DNA of 64,000 nucleotides from NCBI GenBank assembly GCA_036346255.1, contig CM070617.1, positions 19,457,080 to 19,521,079 of the forward strand, written 5' to 3'. Position 1 is the first letter of the stretch. Each line of letters opens with the position of its first letter. Shown one piece after another: positions 23,637-35,466 of the stretch. The position numbers and the translations under genes were made by a program. A model generated the notes under the pieces. It saw nothing but the letters and a program-made list of their open reading frames with translations, searched no databases and had not been told where the DNA came from. The stretch comes from Ampelocalamus luodianensis (taxonomy: Eukaryota > Streptophyta > Magnoliopsida > Poales > Poaceae).

Positions 23637-24572
23637 CGATAGAATTGAAAACTCATATCAAAGCACCGTACCAAGAATCCTTAGCTTAGAGCGCTATCGT
23701 GCTGATAACGTGTTGTATATTCGAGGTTGCGTTGCCGATGAACAAATCTCTTAACTCGCGAATAATAAATAATAGATAAGAATATAAGGATGTAGTCATA
23801 GCCTTTTTTTTATCAATCTCTTTGCCTGAAGGCTTGTGTGCACTGAGAACTCCCTACCCCTTTTATATATAGGGAGGAGGTCCCCTTTGTGCATAAATAA
23901 ACAATATGGGGTTAAACGCACTAATGTGCCTTGTTGGCCGACGACCTCTCTAATGAATCTTTACTTAAGTAAAGTGTGCATGCATAATCCGGTCCTGAAA
24001 CAGCCGATATACAACAATCAAGACCCTTCTCCCCATCTTTAGGACATGTACAATAGTATAGGCAACGATCGTCTATAGTACCCATCAATATCATCTATAA
24101 GTAGCGCTAAAAACATCTCCTATAATTGTTTGTTATTTTATATGTCTCTATAGACAATTTTTTTATGTACAATATGTCTTATTTCTGATGTTACAGTCGA
24201 CTACTATATAAGAGACGATCTAATTCTTATTCTTTATCTCTTATTCATATCATCTCGTATCTTACGTGACTTAGAGATCAGCAGCTGATGTCACAATCAA
24301 ATCGGATATCGCAGCAAGCCAACGGAAGCAAAGCAAACAGAGCATTTGCCGTTTCCGGCTTCCCCCCTGAAACTAGCCCGAAAGCAACCTCATCACCATT
24401 CCTCTTCCTCCCATGGCGCCCTCCTTTACTCCTCCCCCACCCCCACCACCGCCTCTCCCAACCACACCGCACCGACACCAACCAAGCGGCTCCAGCCCCC
24501 TCAAGAACGCAAGGAGAAGCGAGCTAGCCCCTTCTTGTGCGTCGCTAGCTGGAGGAAGGAGGAGAAGGAGGG
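23637..24572. other. Upstream region of the MADS-box gene with a MITE fragment
   Basis: 23637-24040 has no gene. 24041-24285 is AT-rich and matches, in opposite orientation, 31042-31275. Both carry (a)gg(a)catgtayaat at one end and share 'gtcgactacta' and 'ctcgtat' words, so they are probably copies of one MITE family. 24290-24572 is C-rich and likely the promoter-proximal region and 5' UTR of the MADS gene. Confidence 0.45.
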
Positions 24573-26773
24573 ATGGGGCGCGGGAAGATCGAGATCAAGA
24601 GGATCGAGAACTCCACCAACCGCCAGGTGACCTTCTCGAAGCGCCGGAACGGGATCCTCAAGAAGGCGCGGGAGATCAGCGTGCTGTGCGACGCCGAGGT
24701 CGGCGCCGTCATCTTCTCCAGCGGCGGCAAGCTCTACGACTACTGCTCCCCCAAGACCTCGTGCGTGCCGTACCTTCCCGTTTCTCTATCTTCTTGGCTA
24801 GCCTTTGTTAATTTTGTGATGGTTGTGAGCGTTTTAGTTTTGAGGTGAAATTTCAAAAGAAAAAAGGGGGGAAAAGGGATTTGCTGTTGTGCTTCGCTGT
24901 TTGGCACATATATGCAATTTTTAGCTGTTTGTCGGTGTCTGTATCGGGAGATAGATGGAGCGGAGAGTCACTGCAACTAGGTATAAGATTGGATTTTTAC
25001 CACTACTGCTGCTATTCATATCGTATCATACCAACTTACCATGAACGGAATTGTGTAGGTCTTGAAGTTTTTGGCTTCATTAGTTTCTTTTCCGTTTAAA
25101 GTCGGTTTCTTTTTGTAGTTAAACAAGTCATAAAACCACTCGGTTTCTGCTGAACTGACACGTTTAGCACCCTGTATTTTTGTATCACTTTGGTGGGACA
25201 TAGGCTATCAAGAATCTTGGAGAAGTACCAGACCAACTCCGGGAAGATATTGTGGGATGAGAAGCACAAGGTAGTTCTCGCTCTCCAGACCAACTGAATA
25301 TACTTTTTTTAGAGCTAGAAGACCACATTTTTGCAAGTCTTCGGAATCAATTGAGAAGAGTGATTTATCACTGATGAGCACATGAAACGTTTCAGAGCCT
25401 TAGTGCGGAGATTGATCGAATCAAGAAAGAGAACGATAACATGCAGATAGAGCTCAGGTAAATGCTTCAGCCTTGAATAGATTGCTTCTTTTTCCTTCGA
25501 AGTTCAGTATGTCCGTCTATGGAGATTGTGGTCACCCATTGTGATGGTACAGGCACTTGAAAGGCGAAGATCTGAACTCGCTGCAACCCAAAGAGCTGAT
25601 CACGATTGAGAAGGCACTTGAGAATGGGCTGACGAACCTGAACGAAAAACTGGTAATACGTTTGCTCGATTTTTTGGTCTTGTAGTGTTTGACGCTATAG
25701 GTATTATCTCCTATTGAAATGTTTTGGTTTCTGATGTTGCTTTGTTTTGTTGGTGCAGATGGACCACTGGGAAAGGCTCGTGAGAAATGTATGACCTAGT
25801 TCTAAATAGATGATTATGGGTCATGCGTTTTTGTTGATCATAGAACAGCTGTTTTATACTTGTCCTCATTAACTGTTTTCTTTGTTGACTGCAGGGTAAG
25901 ATGCTGGAAGATGAGAACAAGTTGCTCGCTTTTAAACTGGTAAGTGACCTTGCAGAATGGTCTTTCATTTGTTGAAATTCTAATTGAATAAGTTGTATCC
26001 ATTTTCACTTGTTATGTTTGTTGTCCCAAGCGGTCTGGTGCTTGGCATCCTGTTTCATTTACTGTAGTTTACTACTATGCTGTAACGTCTCTTTAAATTT
26101 TGAAGTTTTTACTAGCTGATGGTATGATTGTCTTCATCAATATTTGCATGAACACTCTTCGGAGTGTGTGAATTATATGTTTTAGAAGGAACACATGGTT
26201 CTTTCAAAAATAGAAGGAACACATGGTTCTTTCAAAAATAGAAGGAACACATGGAAATTTCTTAAATAAATGAGTTGAAAGCACATAAATATCTTTCCAT
26301 CCATAATAAAGGTTAGCAGTCATACTGTAATACCACCTGATTAACCAACCAGAAGGTTTCAATACTTATTGGCTCCTGATTGCCATTACTCATTTCCAGC
26401 ACCGATTTTTTCTTTGCCTTATACTATCAGTATCATCAGAGAGCCTAAACCAGGCTCCTGTTTAAAATCGATGCAATCACATAAATTAGCCTTTTCAGTT
26501 TACAATGCTCTGTAAAGGCTTTCAGTAATTTTGTAAGTTACTGAAGTAGTTACTCTCATCCAGTTGGTAGTTACTGAAGTAGTCTTGTAATTTGAAAGCT
26601 TACCTAAGCCACTGTTTTTCTTCCTTCTCATCCAGCACCAGCAAGATGTTGCCCTGAGTGGGAGCATGAGGGATCTTGAGCTTGGGTACCATCCAGATAG
26701 GGACTTTGCAGCGCAGATGCCAATCACCTTCCGTGTGCAACCCAGCCACCCCAACCTGCAGGAGAACAACTAG
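24573..26773 (+). CDS. MADS4: PISTILLATA/GLOBOSA-like MADS-box transcription factor (MADS4 type)
   Basis: This is a B-class floral homeotic transcription factor. It acts in the nucleus as a heterodimer with an AP3/DEF-type MADS protein to specify lodicules and stamens. I place exons at 24573-24760, 25204-25270, 25396-25457, 25553-25652, 25759-25788, 25895-25939 and 26636-26773. All have GT-AG borders and join in frame to 209 aa. Residues 1-60 are the MADS domain (MGRGKIEIKRIENSTNRQVT), followed by the I region and a K domain (about 85-170). The C-terminus ends in the PI motif MPITFRVQPSHPNLQENN (192-209). The seven-exon pattern is that of MIKC genes, and the length agrees with the family (about 210). 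The final intron is long (about 700 bp) and holds a small minisatellite. No lesion is visible. The symbol is by similarity to grass MADS4 rather than MADS2, remembered not computed. Confidence 0.96.
26165..26255 (+). repeat. Minisatellite in the last intron of the MADS gene
   Basis: About two and a half head-to-tail copies of a 34-base unit (agaaggaacacatggttctttcaaaaat plus spacer) occur in intron 6. The copies are almost identical, implying recent slippage or duplication. No splice-site effect is evident. Confidence 0.85.
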
Positions 26774-27105
26774 ACTGCTGAATCGCCATACCACTTCATC
26801 TGATGATATCATCCACCACTGGCTTTGTATGTCATCATGCGTTGCCAACTGTATCTCTCTTTTCATGTCTGTTTGGATGAACAATTGAACATGTTATATG
26901 TCAGTTACTTGATGTGCCGATATAGTCGAGCTCTAGTACACGCACACTGTCTGCCGGTCTGCCCTCATTGTAGATGGCACCAGCAATGAGACTGAAATGT
27001 CAGTAACGTGGTACTGTATGTTTGTGTAATCACCGCATTTGTCGGACGGTGAATACTTTGTGATGGTAACTAAAACAGTGTGACAAAGCTTGATTTGATG
27101 TTAAT
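26774..27105 (+). other. 3' flank of the MADS gene
   Basis: This is the likely 3' UTR and downstream DNA of the MADS gene. No coding sequence or repeat was recognised. Confidence 0.5.
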
Positions 27106-28145
27106 GCCATTTCATTTCATCATTTCAGCACTGTGGTGGTCCTTGGTTGGGTACTGGTGGAGGACTCTCCTCTGTTGAGGTAGCGAGGCTCTGAGTCCTG
27201 ATTAGTTAGGGAGACGAGGGATTACCCTCTAAACTCGGTCGAGACTTTTCTCGACGAATAAGAAGACTTTGATCTTTAGCTAAATGGTTATAGACTAACT
27301 TTGTTTATTTATTTCTTGATTGATAATGGATACATATTATCTCTTTTATAGGGATGGTCCGATTTAACTTCTAAGAAATAATCTATAAAAAAACTTATTT
27401 TTAACGATCCAATCTAATAATAACTTGACTAACTAATAAATAATATCAAACATCTAATAGATAGATTCCTAAATAATAAATATTTTCTAATAATTACGGG
27501 TAGCACTGTTCACATACTGCTACAGTATTTATGGTACTGTTCATGCACATGTTACAGTGTCTCGTGCCTTAGTCCATAACATTACGCCCCTCGCGGTGAG
27601 GCAACTCATCCTCGGATTGCGATGGTGGCCATTTCATTCCATCATTTCAGCATTGTTGTTGTCCTTGGTTGAGTATGGGTTCGAGAGCCGAGGATAGGGT
27701 ACTTGCCCTCATCTAAATGGCAGCAGTGCTCTTCCTTGTCGAGGTAGCGAGGCTCTGATACTTGATTAGCCAGAGAGGCGAGAGATCGCCCTCCAAGCTC
27801 GTCCGAGACTCTTCCCGACGAATAAGGAGTCTCTGATCTTTAGCCAACCGGTTAGAAACTAACTTTATTTATTTCTTGCTTGATTGATAATAGATACATG
27901 CTATCCTTTTTACAAAGACGACCTAACTTGACCTCTAAGAAATAATTTATACGGAAATTTATTTTTAACAATCTTATCTAATAATAATTTGACTAACTAA
28001 TAAATAATACTAAATATTTAATAGATATATTTCTAAATAATAAATCCTTTCTAATAATTGTGGACAGTACTGTTCATGTGTTGCTACAGTACACACGGTA
28101 TTGTTCACGCGCATGCTAGAGTGACTCGTGTCCTAGTCCATAACA
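27106..28145 (-). mobile_element. TRIM-like short LTR retroelement in tandem arrangement
   Basis: Two 383-bp direct repeats lie at 27199-27581 and 27763-28145. On the minus strand each starts tgttatggac and ends ctaatca. The right LTR is followed on the minus strand by agtatcagagcc (27751-27762), an initiator-Met-tRNA-type primer binding site. The internal domain is only about 180 bases, with a purine-rich tract gaggggcg near the second LTR and no ORF. A second, truncated copy of the internal domain follows the left LTR (27106-27198), giving LTR-internal-LTR-internal. Size and structure fit terminal-repeat retrotransposons in miniature. Confidence 0.78.
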
Positions 28146-28326
28146 AGCACAAGATAGAGTAATATAAAATCAATTTACATCAAGAAAAATAAGAACTCTG
28201 AACTTTAGTTAGGGCAATTACAAAAGTGCAGTATGCAAAATGTAAGTACATCATCATCTTATACTCTGATTCCAAACCCAAACATCAATCTCGTTGCATC
28301 CATCAACACCACTGCCTCGCTCAATA

Positions 28327-30243
28327 TCACCGAAGCATATCGCCGAAGTCCACGAATGGACCACTCAGCACCGATGAGGCGCTGAAATTGCTGTCGCCTT
28401 CATCGAACACAATCCGCTGGCCATATGGCTGCGGCCGGTCTGGCAAGTCGGGCAAGTCCATGTCCCCTTCCAGCATCCTCAGCGCCTCCGGCATGGTCGG
28501 ACGGCACGCCACAGTGACGTGCGCGCACAGGATCCCGACAAGCACGAACCTCTCCATGGCCGCCACGCTCGGGCTCTCCCCCTTGCGCAGCGGCTCGGCG
28601 AGCACCTCCCTCGCCCGCCCGGCCTTGACGAGCGTCCACGCCCAGTCGGTGATCAGGACGACGCCGGACGGGTCCGAGAGGTCGAGCGCGCGCCGGCCGC
28701 TCATCACCTCGAGCACCAGCACGCCGAAGCTGTATACGTCGCTCTTCTCGGTGAGCTGCCCGTAGAGAGCGTACTCCGGCGAGAGGTAGCCGTGCGTGCC
28801 GGCCACGCGCGTCGTGAGGTGCGACTGCCCCTCCCGGCTCCGGCGGGCCAGGCCGAAGTCCGCCACGCGCGCCCGCATGTCCGCGTCCAGGAGTATGTTC
28901 GTCGCCTTGATGTCCCGGTGGTAGATCCCCGGCTTGACGCCGTAGTGCAGGTACTCCAGCCCCCTCGCCACGTCCAGGATCACGCTCCTCCGCTGCGCCC
29001 ACGACAACGCCGGCCGCCGGCCGCCTTCCACGTCCTGGAAGATGTAGTGATCCAGCGAGCCGTTCGGCATGTAGTCGTACACGAGGAACATCTGCTTGCC
29101 TTGGTCGTCGTCGTCGGCGGCAATGCAGCAACCGCGCAGCGGCACCAGGTTCCGGTGCCGGAGGTGGCTGATGATCTCTACCTCGTTGGTGAACTCCTCG
29201 TCCCCGCCCTCCATGTCCGGATCGAGCATCTTCTTGACGGCGACCACGGACCCGTCCGCGAGCACGCCGCGGTACACGACTCCGAACCCGCCGCGGCCGA
29301 TGAGGTTCCTCTCGGTGAATCCGCCGGTCGCCTTCGCCAACTCCCCGATGTCGAACAGCACCGAGCCGGTGTTGGGCCGCGGGCGCGACATCCGCCGCTC
29401 CTCGTGGAAACCGTAGTTCTTGATCTTGATGCCGTCATGCCGCTTCCTCCAAACAAGCAGAGCTATGAGGGAGATGAGTAGGACGGAAGCTATTGGGATG
29501 GCGGTGGCTACTGCGATGTTTGTGTGGTTAATGGAGCTGGAGGTAGGCGGAGAAGTGGGGGAAGTGTTTGAGATTGCGAGGCCGAGGACGCAATTGGCGG
29601 TGGCGGGGGAGGTGGGGCCGGCGGAGTTGGCTATGCCGGCGGCGTAGAGGACGGTGAGGTAGAAACAGTTGAGGGACTTGGAGCCGTTGCCGGCGGCAAC
29701 GGTGAGTCGAGCTGAGGCGTCGATGCCGGCGGAGAGGCAGCTGGAGCAGAGCGACAGCGCGGTGAGATTGGAGCCACAGGAGGAGTTGAGCTTGGCAACA
29801 ACGGAGACGTTGCCGACAGCGGCGATGTACTGTGCTGCGGTAGTGACTCCGGCGCAGTAGGACGGGGAGATGGCGAACTGGGACGAGACCGAGAAGCAGG
29901 CGGGCACGAGGGAGGCCGGGAGCGAGAGCGGCGGCGAGGCGAGCGCGTCGGAGAAGGCGCGGAGGCAGGCGGCCGAGGCGGGCGCGGACGGGAGTCGGAA
30001 GCGGCCCGTGGCGCGGAGGCGCGCGGCTAGGCCGACGCCGAGCACGGAGAGGAGCGTCGTGCAGCAGGTGGTCTGGTTGGACACCTGCGGCGCGCACGGC
30101 GTGCGGTCCCACGGGAACGTCTGCACGTAGGCCAGGTCGAGCGGGCACGCCGTCGAGTTCCCGCCCCCAGCGGCTGCCGCCGCCAGGACGCGCAGCAAGA
30201 GGACGACGACGAGAAGTCTAAGAAGCCCCGAGACGGCCGCCAT
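28327..30243 (-). CDS. SPARK-domain receptor-like serine/threonine kinase (At1g11050 type)
   Basis: This is a plasma-membrane receptor-like kinase of unknown ligand, predicted to phosphorylate Ser/Thr on cytosolic partners. The single exon encodes 638 aa. Residues 1-25 are a hydrophobic signal peptide. Residues about 31-220 form a Cys-rich extracellular SPARK-type domain (starting ACPLDLAYVQTFPWD, with about 12 Cys and several N-glycosylation sites). Residues 243-264 are a membrane span followed by the WRKRH stop-transfer. The kinase domain runs from about 312 to 590, with P-loop GRGGFG (316-321), AVKK (Lys337), the catalytic HRD at 442-444 in an RD context, DFG at 462-464 and the GTHGYLSPEY activation segment. 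All catalytic residues are present. The ORF is intact and strongly GC-biased at third positions, which also opens long meaningless frames on both strands. The next element downstream is the TRIM, 180 bases past the stop. Confidence 0.95.
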   Translation of the reverse strand: MAAVSGLLRLLVVVLLLRVLAAAAAGGGNSTACPLDLAYVQTFPWDRTPCAPQVSNQTTCCTTLLSVLGVGLAARLRATGRFRLPSAPASAACLRAFSDALASPPLSLPASLVPACFSVSSQFAISPSYCAGVTTAAQYIAAVGNVSVVAKLNSSCGSNLTALSLCSSCLSAGIDASARLTVAAGNGSKSLNCFYLTVLYAAGIANSAGPTSPATANCVLGLAISNTSPTSPPTSSSINHTNIAVATAIPIASVLLISLIALLVWRKRHDGIKIKNYGFHEERRMSRPRPNTGSVLFDIGELAKATGGFTERNLIGRGGFGVVYRGVLADGSVVAVKKMLDPDMEGGDEEFTNEVEIISHLRHRNLVPLRGCCIAADDDDQGKQMFLVYDYMPNGSLDHYIFQDVEGGRRPALSWAQRRSVILDVARGLEYLHYGVKPGIYHRDIKATNILLDADMRARVADFGLARRSREGQSHLTTRVAGTHGYLSPEYALYGQLTEKSDVYSFGVLVLEVMSGRRALDLSDPSGVVLITDWAWTLVKAGRAREVLAEPLRKGESPSVAAMERFVLVGILCAHVTVACRPTMPEALRMLEGDMDLPDLPDRPQPYGQRIVFDEGDSNFSASSVLSGPFVDFGDMLR

Positions 30244-31689
30244 TTCGGCAGACGAGTAACTCGGAGAGCGCGAGCAAACGAAGGTGAAGCGAGGCGGCGA
30301 GGCTACAGCGACCGATGCGGAGGGATCCGTGTCTCGAAAATTTTAAGCTCCATGGGGAGCCATCGTGGAGCGTGCTGGGCTCTCTTGTGGTTATCTTCTC
30401 CGATCTGCTCTCTTATCGGATTTTATGCTTCATGTGATTGTGGTATCGCAGTAGCCTAGCAGACTCGTCAGTAGTTCAAGTCCAGTCCAGATAAAATGGT
30501 CATTTAGCTAGGCAATGACTAGCGATGTGCTTCACGCCCCGCTTTTCCCACGATCCCACCTTATATTTGAATTCCATTCTCACCCCTCATTTCCCATTAT
30601 CCAAACGCCCCGCGTTTCCTAGGCAGAATACGCACCAGGAAATTAAGGGTTCATATCCCATCAAGTGACAGCAGCAGGTCGTCTTCTCTCATGGTGAGAA
30701 TCATGAGAAAGTTGGTTCCATGTGGCAAAAAGACGGGCTTTTCTCACGGGATAGCTACCTTCGCAAGAGCAATTTGATGTGATGATGACGACGACGTTAG
30801 ATCAGGCGAAACAACTGATTATTGATTGTTCATCGTTTTCTAGTCCTCATGCCAATTGGTTGCCTCCATCGATTATCATTGCTTGCTGGGTACTATATAT
30901 GTCGGGTTCTCGTTTTCCGAGACATTGCTCGCTACCCTTGAAAGGAAAGGATAATCAACCGACAGACGATAAAGAGCACGCACCGCAGTATTTGCGAAAA
31001 CACGCATGCAGCCTCAAATTCTGATCATATCTTAAAATTAAGGCATGTATAATTGTGTAACGTCATCTGTCTGTCTGTAAGTTTTGTAATGTAGAATACG
31101 AGTTGATGAGTTGAGAGAGACGAAGTATAGATAATTGGGTCATATTAGTAGTCGACATGAGAAATAAAATATAGTGTACATAGAGGAGCCGTCTATAAAC
31201 ATGTAAAAAGACAAACTATTATGTAAGCTATTTTTATCACTGTGTATAAATAAACAGTCGTCTATTCTAGGCGATCGTGTTTGGAACTTGGAACGGTCAT
31301 GCCTGATTGTCTTGTCTGTAATGGGCTACGTTGTAGCCCATTGATTTAAGAACCCATTTAAGAGCATACTTCTGCTAGGCTGAATGCATGAAGCCCATTC
31401 AAGAGCCCATTTAAGAGCATAGCAGCTTACACTTTTCAGTGACACTTTTATTGCCCAATGGTTAGTGAATCATGTTCTGTTTAGTTGAAGCCCACAAAGC
31501 AGTATGATTGCATGACGCAGATCATAAGCGATAATACCACTGCTGTTATATGCTAACCAACGTTTGAAAGGATGAATCTAGTCTATCACAACATGGTAAC
31601 CAGGCCCGGTTTGAAGGAGACTGAAATTATCAAGCTAGGCAGCTCACTAAACTGGACTAATTTAACCAGCATGAATCACGCATGACGGT
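30244..31689. other. Upstream region of the receptor kinase, with MITE copy
   Basis: The first few hundred bases upstream of the kinase ATG are probably its promoter. 31042-31275 is the second copy of the MITE noted at 24041-24285, inverted. 31322-31430 holds a short hairpin (gggctacgttgtagccc) and a direct repeat of cccatttaagagcata. No gene was recognised. Confidence 0.45.
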
Positions 31690-31694
31690 CAGCT

Positions 31695-34600
31695 TGTCAG
31701 GTGATGGTTTTTGAGAGCGCAAGCGGTAGGGCAAGACTAGCTGAGGCCCATCATGGACAGCCCACAAAGACAGCTGATAGGAACATGGAGTCGGCTGGAA
31801 CGTGGACACGCTGCTCATAGCACACCATGCCCTCCACCAAGGACCAAGGAGAACTGAGCTCACCGGAGGCGATGCGCACCCAGAGGCGATGCACAAGGTC
31901 GGCTCTGTGCATGCGGCCTGGCGCAGATCCTCGAACAAAGAGAACCGGGGCGCAGTGATGGTGAAAGCGATCCCTGGTTTGGCATTCTGGCGAGATAGGG
32001 CGTCGGCGACCACATTCAAGCGATCGAGCTTGAATTCTACTGCAAAATAAAACCCAAACAATTTGCTCACCCATTGATGTTGAGGTATCGTTGAGAGGCG
32101 TTGATCCAAAAGAAACTTGAGGGCATAATGGTCTGTCTTGATAGTGAAAGGACACCCCACAGATACGGCCTCCAGTGCCGCACGGCTTGTACTAGCCCAA
32201 TGAGCTCGCATTCATAAACTGCCAGCTTGGTGCGGCGTGCCGCAATGGGGCGGCTGAAGAACGCGATGGCCCCAGCGCCTTGATGAAGAACGGCGCTAAA
32301 TCCCATGCCCGACGCGTCACACTCCACAATAAATGGATATGAAAAGTTCAACAACTGGAGGATAGGTGCTGAAGTGAGCGCCATCTTGACTGTCGCAAAA
32401 GCATGTGCGGCATCCTCCGTCCAAGTGAACCCCACTTTACGGAGGAGTCGAGTCAAAGGGGCCTCCATGGCGCCATAGTTCTTGATGAAGCGGCGGTAGT
32501 AGCCCACCAAGCTAAGGAAGGCGCGAAGGGCGCGTACTAACTGGGGCTGCTGCTAGTCCAGTACCTCCTCCACCTTAGACGAGTCCATGGCAACGCCTTC
32601 GGCACGAATGATGTGTCCAAGGTATGTCACCGATGATTCCCCAAAGAGACACTTGGATCTCTTCAGGAAAAGCTGATGGCGATGTAGAAGCTGGAAAATG
32701 GCTCAAACATGTCGTAGGTGGTCTGCCCAAGAGGAGCTGTATATCAAAATATCATCGAAAAAGAAGAAGGACAAAGCGACATAAGTAGGGCCGAAGAACT
32801 TCATTCATAAGAGCCTGGAAGGTGGCCGGTGCGTTCGTCAGGCCGAACGGCATGACCAAGAACTCGAACAGGCCCTCGTGCGTCGTGAACACAGTCTTCT
32901 CGATGCCCTCAGGGTGCATCCGTACCTGATGGTGCCCTGAGCGCAAATCTAGCTTGGTGAAGAATCGAGCTCCTTTGAGCTCATCAAACAGCTCCTCGAC
33001 CACCGGAATTGGGAATTTATCTTTGATTGTCTTATCGTTCAATGCCCAGTAGTCGACGCAGAAATGCCATGTCCCATCCTGCTTTTTGACCAGCAGGACA
33101 GGCGCCGAAAATGCTGAGGTGCTACGTCGGATAATACCCTGATCGAGCATGGTGGCACATTGGTGCTCTAACTTGTCCTTCTGGAGGGTGGGGTACCGGT
33201 AAGGTCGGACCACCACAGGACCCAAATCGGGAAGGAGGTAAATGTGATGGTCCCGCCCTTGTGCAGGCGATAGGCCCTGTGGTTCTGCGAAGATGGCCTG
33301 GAACTCCTGCAAAAGATCGCCCATGTGGTCCTCGAGGTTGCCGTGTGGAGGTGCGGCCCGGCTCATGGTGGATTGGCACTGTGCCACACGATCTCCCGCC
33401 CCTGTCGCTAGAAGCGCATCGTCCTGTGGTGGAACTCCGAAGTTATGGGCCCTAGGGAGCCTAGCCACTGGATGCCCAATACGATATCAAAGCCGCCCAA
33501 CGGAATCGTGAGGAAGTCGAAGACGAAATCTTCTTTGTCGATGGAGATGGGCATTGCGCGGCACATGCCACCGCTTGTCACCTGGTAGCCATTAGCGACT
33601 GCCACTGACAGATCCGTTCGTGGTGTGAGGGACAATCGAACTCGTGCGACCAATTCGGCCGCCACAAAGTTGTGAGTCGACCCAGAGTCCACCAGGGTCA
33701 AAAGGGGGACGTCGTTGATGATGACGGCGAGCTGCATCGTCCGAGTCTTGCGGATGCCTGTTAGAGCGAGAAGGGAGATGGCTGCTGCCACCTCAGGTTC
33801 CTCCTCCTCGTCCTCCCAATCAGGCTCCACCTGCAACAAAAAATGTGTTTACAAAGCTTTTGATGCCCCGGATGGAATTTTTCATCGTAGTTTTAGCAAA
33901 GTCCTTGGCTTCGGCGTTCCTCCATCTCGGCAGACGTCAGGCACTTGAAGGGGCACGCACTGCGTGATGCGCTAGTCGACGACGTGGATGAGTGTGCCAC
34001 GCCTAACATGCCTGTGGATGCTACGCTCCCCGCGGGAAAGGGGGACCGAAGGGGGTGCGCCGCTCGATAGCGGGGTCGACCGTGCTACCGCGGGTTTGAA
34101 CGTGGCACGACAGTCCATGCTCTGGCGTCACACAGTAATGTGGCCAGGCATTCGTAAGCCTGAGCCAAATCCATTGCCTCCTCCGAGTCGCCGGGTTTCT
34201 GGAGCTTGACGTGAGTCTTGAGTGGCTCGCCCAAACTGGCAATGAACAACATAAGTTGCTGCTCGTCATCCAGCCAGCCAACGCGTGCTAGCAGCATCAG
34301 AAAACGTGTTGGTCTAGTGAAGTGTCGTCAATTCGCCTAGGGGGTTGTGGCGGGTGGGTGATCCGAACCGCCGGGCGACGAGGTCGGTGAAGTGTCGCCA
34401 GTTTGGCGTGCCATCCATGAGAATGCATGTACCAAAGCTAGGCTACCTCAGTCAAGTGATACGTGGCCAGCCATACTTTGTCCTCGGTCGGTGTTTGCTG
34501 ACCTTGGAAGAATTGCTCGCAGCCATTGATCCATAGAAGTGGGTCTTCCTGATCATCAAATGTTGAAAAAGTGACCTTGGCGTAGCGTGGCGGATTTCGA

Positions 34601-35461
34601 GGGCCTCCTGCCAAGCCGAAATCACCCGGGGTGGAGGTTGGTATAGCTGGGGCGAAAGTCCCCAAGTCCCTTCCTGACCGCGCGTGTGCACGACCGTGGC
34701 CTTGGTGGCAGTGGCGGTGGCAGTCACCCGGGCTGCTACATCAGTAGCAGCGGCGGCAACGTCTTGTTCGTCCTGATCAACGATGCCTTCTTCACTACCG
34801 GGCTGGCCCTCCATGCGTGCCAACCGTTGGTCATGGCGGTGAAGATGGTTCTCGACTACTGCAAGCTGGCCGGCGTGAGTGTCGAGCCGATCCAAAACTT
34901 TGGGCAGCAACTTGAGTTGGTTGCCGGTGTTCTCCATGAACTTCATCATCGTCTCCTTGAAGTTGTCGTCGAAACCCCCGCTGTTATCCATGGAGGAAGG
35001 AATAGCGGTTGGCTCTGATACCAAGATGTCAGGTGATGATTTTTGAGAGCACAAGCGGTAGGGCAAGACTAGCTCCGGCAGGTGAGGATTCTCCCGACCG
35101 GCTGTGAGGGAGAGGTGCGGCTAGGGCAGGGCCCCAAGCGCACGGAGAAGAAGAGGGAAAAGGGTGAACATCAAGGGATCACATTCTCATCCAATCCTTG
35201 CTTGCCTTCTATTATCTCACGTGAGTTCCTTTATAAGGATTACAATAGACTGCTAATTGAGACTTTTCTAATAAACTCTTACCAAATGAAACCTTTCTAA
35301 TAGGCTCTTATCAAATTAAACCTTTCTAATAGGACTCTTGCTTTATCAAAACCTTCCTAATAGGATTCTTCCTAAATTTACCTTTCCTAGACTTGACATC
35401 TTAAGCCGGTAGGGCCGGCTCATCCCTGCGGCGCCGGCTATAATGCTGGCCCCACCTGACA
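31695..35461 (-). mobile_element. Ty3/gypsy retrotransposon with an internal deletion, TSD cagct
   Basis: The element is bounded by tgtcaggtga at 31695 and cacctgaca at 35461, with a perfect 5-bp duplication cagct on both sides (31690-31694 and 35462-35466). The 5' LTR is complete (35027-35461, 435 bp, minus strand) and is followed by the initiator-Met primer site tggtatcagagcc (35011-35024). Gag starts at 34991 (MDNSGGFDD) and continues leftward to about 34020 in broken frames. The protease (LVDSGSTHNFVA, near 33680), RT (PFGLTNAPATFQALMNEVL and (F)DDILIYS near 32740-32870) and RNase H (LKFLLDQRLSTIPQHQWV near 32090) follow. The integrase and all but the last 48 bases of the 3' LTR are deleted. 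Multiple frameshifts and stops make it inactive. Confidence 0.92.
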
Positions 35462-35466
35462 CAGCT

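Noticed and set aside
28400..29481. Long open frames on both strands overlapping the receptor kinase
   Set aside because: They are mirror frames of a GC3-rich exon. They have biased compositions and no domain, while the minus frame encodes the complete kinase.
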